64,000 nt of DNA from Thiotrichaceae bacterium UBA4486 (GTDB lineage: Bacteria > Pseudomonadota > Gammaproteobacteria > Eutrophobiales > Eutrophobiaceae): NCBI GenBank assembly GCA_002389045.1, contig DGNS01000017.1, forward strand, positions 96,797 to 160,796, given 5' to 3'. Positions 62,008 through 64,000 of this stretch are shown here, one piece after another. A program made the translations under genes and the position numbers. The first letter of the stretch is position 1. Each line of letters opens with the position of its first letter. The notes below the pieces were generated by a model. It saw nothing but the letters and a program-made list of their open reading frames with translations. It ran no database searches and had not been told where the DNA came from.

Positions 62008-62362
62008 TCTATTTTATACACACATTACAATCCGCTGTTTTTCGGATTGAACCACCGGTCTTGTTGATGATGTCGGGGCTGATGAAATACTTCCCTGTAT
62101 TTCACCCTGCGGGCAAACTGCGTTTGCCCAATTTCGTTCCCGACGAAATTGTCAAGTCCACCCATAGCCACCAAACCACCACCCTCTTCCTTAAATTCCT
62201 GTTTTCTCAGCTTAAAGACAGCAGCGAAATTTGCCGTCCGGGATTTCGCTTCCGAAAACCTGATAACCGGTTCACAATAATCAACCTATTATCAAGTTAC
62301 TGCCGAATCTGTTCGTGCTCTATAGTCATAATCTTCAACCACCAGTTAATAACGGTAACGAT
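62008..62362. other. Interval of hairpins after tRNA-Met
   Basis: This 355-base stretch holds five small hairpins: AATCCG at 62029-62048, TGAAATAC at 62083-62104, GGGCAAAC at 62111-62129, AATTTCGT at 62130-62150 and AGCGAAAT at 62223-62250. The first four are followed directly by the duplicated tRNA end. I see no gene here. Confidence 0.6.
62152..62173 (+). repeat. Duplicated 3' end of tRNA-Met (att-like)
   Basis: The 22 bases TCAAGTCCACCCATAGCCACCA repeat positions 61986-62007 of tRNA-Met exactly. Such direct repeats are typical of the ends of an element integrated at a tRNA 3' end. Confidence 0.85.
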
Positions 62363-63106
62363 ATGAAAGCTGATAAATATATCAAACTCCTCGTGTTTAT
62401 CCTCTTCACGCTTTCAGGAAATTCACTTTCTGCCGGTGCAACAGACACAGCGGATGATTATCTCGGAGATTTGATTGCTGAAACCATCTCGGATGTAGTC
62501 GATAGCACTGTTGAAAGAGCAAAAGGGGTTGTCCGGGAAAAAACGGGGATTGATCTGTCAAGACATGGTTATGTGAAGGATCGCAAACACAGACCTCTGC
62601 CGGGGTGTGCATCTGATGAAGCATACCACGAGTTAAACCGGCTACAGGATGAATACAGCCGCGAGATACGGAAGCTGGAGGAGGAATTAAACAGGAAATT
62701 GAGCAAGGCGGAATCCGAGTTCGAACGGGAGGCATCCAGGGAAGACAAGAAAGAAAAGATCCGCGAAAAAAGAATAACACTGGAACAAAAAGTGGATGAT
62801 GCTTACGCAAAATTCGACAGTAAAGTAGCCGCTCAGGATCGTAAATTCGATGAAAAACGTTCCAGCATCATTAACAGGGAACGTGGCAGTGAACGATGCG
62901 ATAAAGATAGCATCAGCAACAAGAATGACAATGATGATAAGGGAAGAGATGCGTCCGACAGGAAAGAACATGCAGATGAGGATAACCCGGGACGAGGTGG
63001 TGTTCCCGAACATGCCCGGGAAAGTCAGGCCAGTGCAACTGCAAGGGACAAATCAGTTGCACATGGCGAGGCCGATGAAAAGAGCTGGTGGCAGTTCTGG
63101 AAATAA
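62363..63106 (+). CDS. Secreted coiled-coil protein of unknown function
   Basis: A 247-residue protein with a signal peptide (about residues 1-25) and a long charged coiled coil (about residues 90-175), then an Asp/Arg/Lys-rich tail ending in WWQFWK. I do not recognise a family. The start is the ATG at 62363 because a signal peptide follows it directly, although the ribosome-binding site is weak. It lies beside the duplicated tRNA end and the transposase, in a stretch that is AT-richer than the core genes, so it may be part of an island. Confidence 0.65.
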   Translation: MKADKYIKLLVFILFTLSGNSLSAGATDTADDYLGDLIAETISDVVDSTVERAKGVVREKTGIDLSRHGYVKDRKHRPLPGCASDEAYHELNRLQDEYSREIRKLEEELNRKLSKAESEFEREASREDKKEKIREKRITLEQKVDDAYAKFDSKVAAQDRKFDEKRSSIINRERGSERCDKDSISNKNDNDDKGRDASDRKEHADEDNPGRGGVPEHARESQASATARDKSVAHGEADEKSWWQFWK

Positions 63107-63207
63107 CGAGCCCCGCGAGGTTGTGCGATCCGACCAGGTTACATACGTATCCTGTGCATCCTGTATTAAACCCGGCTCTGCCACTGACCTTGTCCTGGAT
63201 GGAGTTT

Positions 63208-63285
63208 GCGGAAGGTGCGCGAATTGGCAGGCGGTCTCTTGCTAATCATAAGGACTGCGGCTTCGCCGTCAACCCGAGAATCGTT
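63208..63285 (+). pseudogene. Possible degraded tRNA-Leu/Ser-like sequence cut by the IS element
   Basis: GCGGAAGGTGCGCGAATTGGCAGGCG resembles the acceptor and D-arm of a class II tRNA, TTGCTAA could be an anticodon loop, and GACTGCGGCTTCGCCGTC could be a variable arm. The anticodon stem does not pair and the 3' end is missing where the IS element begins. This is a weak call. Confidence 0.25.
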
Positions 63286-63352
63286 TGTAGTGGCCTAATA
63301 AATCCGTACCACTTGATAGGTGTTAATATACACCCAACAAGAGGTACACAAT

Positions 63353-63661
63353 ATGAGAAAACGACGACGTTTCACCCCGGAATTTAAACACGAATCAGCC
63401 TGTCTGGTCCTGGACCAGGGCTATAAGATGGCGGAAGCCTGCCAGGCTGTCGGTGTCGGCGAAACTGCCCTGCGCCGCTGGGTCGACCAGCTGAAAGCGG
63501 AACGCCAGGGCATAACCCCGGTGGGCAGCCGGGCACTGACTGCCGAGCAACAGCGCATCCAGCAACTGGAAGCGAAGATCAAGCGCATCGAACGGGAGAA
63601 AGACATTTTAAAAAAGGCTACAGCGCTCTTGATGTCAGACTCGATGAGATCATTGCCATGA
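63353..63661 (+). CDS. IS3-family transposase OrfA
   Basis: A 102-residue protein with a helix-turn-helix (FTPEFKHESACLVLDQGYKMAEACQAVGVGETALRRWV, in two parts, residues 7-45) that binds the IS ends, and a leucine-zipper-like region (LTAEQQRIQQLEAKIKRIEREKDIL, residues 62-86). It ends with TGA overlapping an ATG of the orfB frame. A slippery AAAAAAG near its end allows a -1 frameshift to make the OrfAB fusion. Confidence 0.92.
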   Translation: MRKRRRFTPEFKHESACLVLDQGYKMAEACQAVGVGETALRRWVDQLKAERQGITPVGSRALTAEQQRIQQLEAKIKRIEREKDILKKATALLMSDSMRSLP

Positions 63662-64000
63662 TCGAGCAGTTAAGAGTGCGGTACCGGGAAAGCGACACTC
63701 CGTGTTTTTGATGTGCCCCGCAAGAGTCTCAACTACCGGCGCCAGCGGGCGCGACGGGTCGATCCCGAACGGGAACGGCTGAAGGAATTAGCCCGTGACA
63801 TTCATAGTACGAGTCGGCATGCAGCCGGCGCACGGACCATATCCGGCCAACTGAAACAACAAGGCGAAGCGGTGCGCCGCTACAAGGCCCGCAGCCTGAT
63901 GAAAGAAGCGGGCCTGGTCAGTAAACAACACAAGCGGTATCGCTACCGGATCGCTGAGGACGAATCGGTGATTGCACTGAATAAACTGAACCGCGAATTT
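63658..64000 (+). pseudogene. IS3-family transposase OrfB, N-terminal part, frameshifted
   Basis: The -1 frame from the slippery site reads through the ATG at 63658 and stops at 63709-63711. The protein resumes one base out of phase near 63686-63703 and then stays open to the window end, with RVFDVPRKSLNYRRQ, the HTH_21-type RARRVDPERERLKELARDIHSTS stretch (in parts) and ARTISGQLKQQG. This is the usual OrfB start, so a single-base insertion or deletion has broken it. The integrase core lies outside the window. Confidence 0.85.

Larger units (their letters stand above)
63286..64000 (+). mobile_element. Left part of an IS3-family insertion sequence
   Basis: A TGTAGTGGCCTAATAAATCC segment at 63286 is a plausible left end. 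Behind it come orfA, an A6G slippery site (63610-63616) and orfB, the usual IS3 order. The right end is beyond the window. OrfB is broken by a frameshift, so this copy is probably dead. Confidence 0.85.

Overview
The window is chromosomal DNA of a free-living gammaproteobacterium, probably from the Chromatiales or a related sulfur or marine lineage. This is inferred from gene content: RlmD, Hda, CRP next to a YhfA-type OsmC protein, the rpsU-yqeY-dnaG-rpoD macro-operon, a YdbH/YdbL pair, Zur-ZnuABC, and a proteobacterial dedicated sortase system of the kind described in marine gammaproteobacteria. Base composition looks fairly even and moderately GC-rich, apart from AT-richer stretches near 50.3-50.7 kb and 62-63 kb. 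Most of the window is ordinary core genome with dense, co-directional operons.

Layout. 0-0.9 kb: the tail of an unknown gene and a cytoplasmic histidine kinase. 0.9-6.7 kb: the dedicated sortase locus, with pdsR-pdsS on the minus strand facing away from a VIT/VWA surface protein ending in an LPQTA sorting signal and its class GN sortase. A six-hairpin (YyaL-like) protein and a small coiled-coil protein follow. 8.5-16.5 kb (minus): a GDSL hydrolase, an L,D-transpeptidase, a peptide-binding lipoprotein, RlmD, a PolB-like exonuclease, and the YdbL- and YdbH-like envelope proteins. 16.7-26.3 kb (minus): a branched-chain amino acid and phospholipid cluster in the order ilvB-ilvH-ilvC-psd-gdt1-pssA-leuL-leuA-udg-rimI-cysM, including a leucine-rich leader peptide before leuA. 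26.7-42.5 kb: proS, acylphosphatase, a large PilZ-like protein, YihY, arsC, wrbA, hda, a PerM-type permease, purM, MidA, and a folate group (folM-like, folK, folB), then plsY. 42.5-48.4 kb: tsaD divergent from rpsU-yqeY-dnaG-rpoD, followed by a tRNA with anticodon CAU (probably Ile2). 48.5-53.4 kb: small envelope lipoproteins, a secreted alpha/beta hydrolase, hinT and a DAHP synthase. 53.4-58.8 kb: a zinc-uptake locus (znuB-znuC-znuA-zur, a Zur-box-like palindrome, a His/Cys-containing small protein and a TonB-dependent receptor). 58.9-61.8 kb: a TusA-like protein, a REC-LuxR regulator, OsmC and CRP. 61.9-64 kb: elongator tRNA-Met, a duplication of its 3' end, a run of hairpins, an orphan secreted coiled-coil protein and the left part of a frameshifted IS3-family element. 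This last part looks like the edge of an accessory region.

The structure not explained by genes is mainly repetitive. A family of 7-bp tandem repeats recurs in several intergenic places. One array is built as two inverted arms and runs into the 3' end of a coding sequence, and two arrays end within 10 bases of the 5' ends of the two tRNA(CAU) genes. Other candidates are a structured 5' leader before the alpha/beta hydrolase, a nested palindrome between proS and acyP, and the att-like tRNA-Met duplication. I did not find a clearly new multi-gene system. The sortase locus is the most unusual gene set and belongs to a known but little-studied family.
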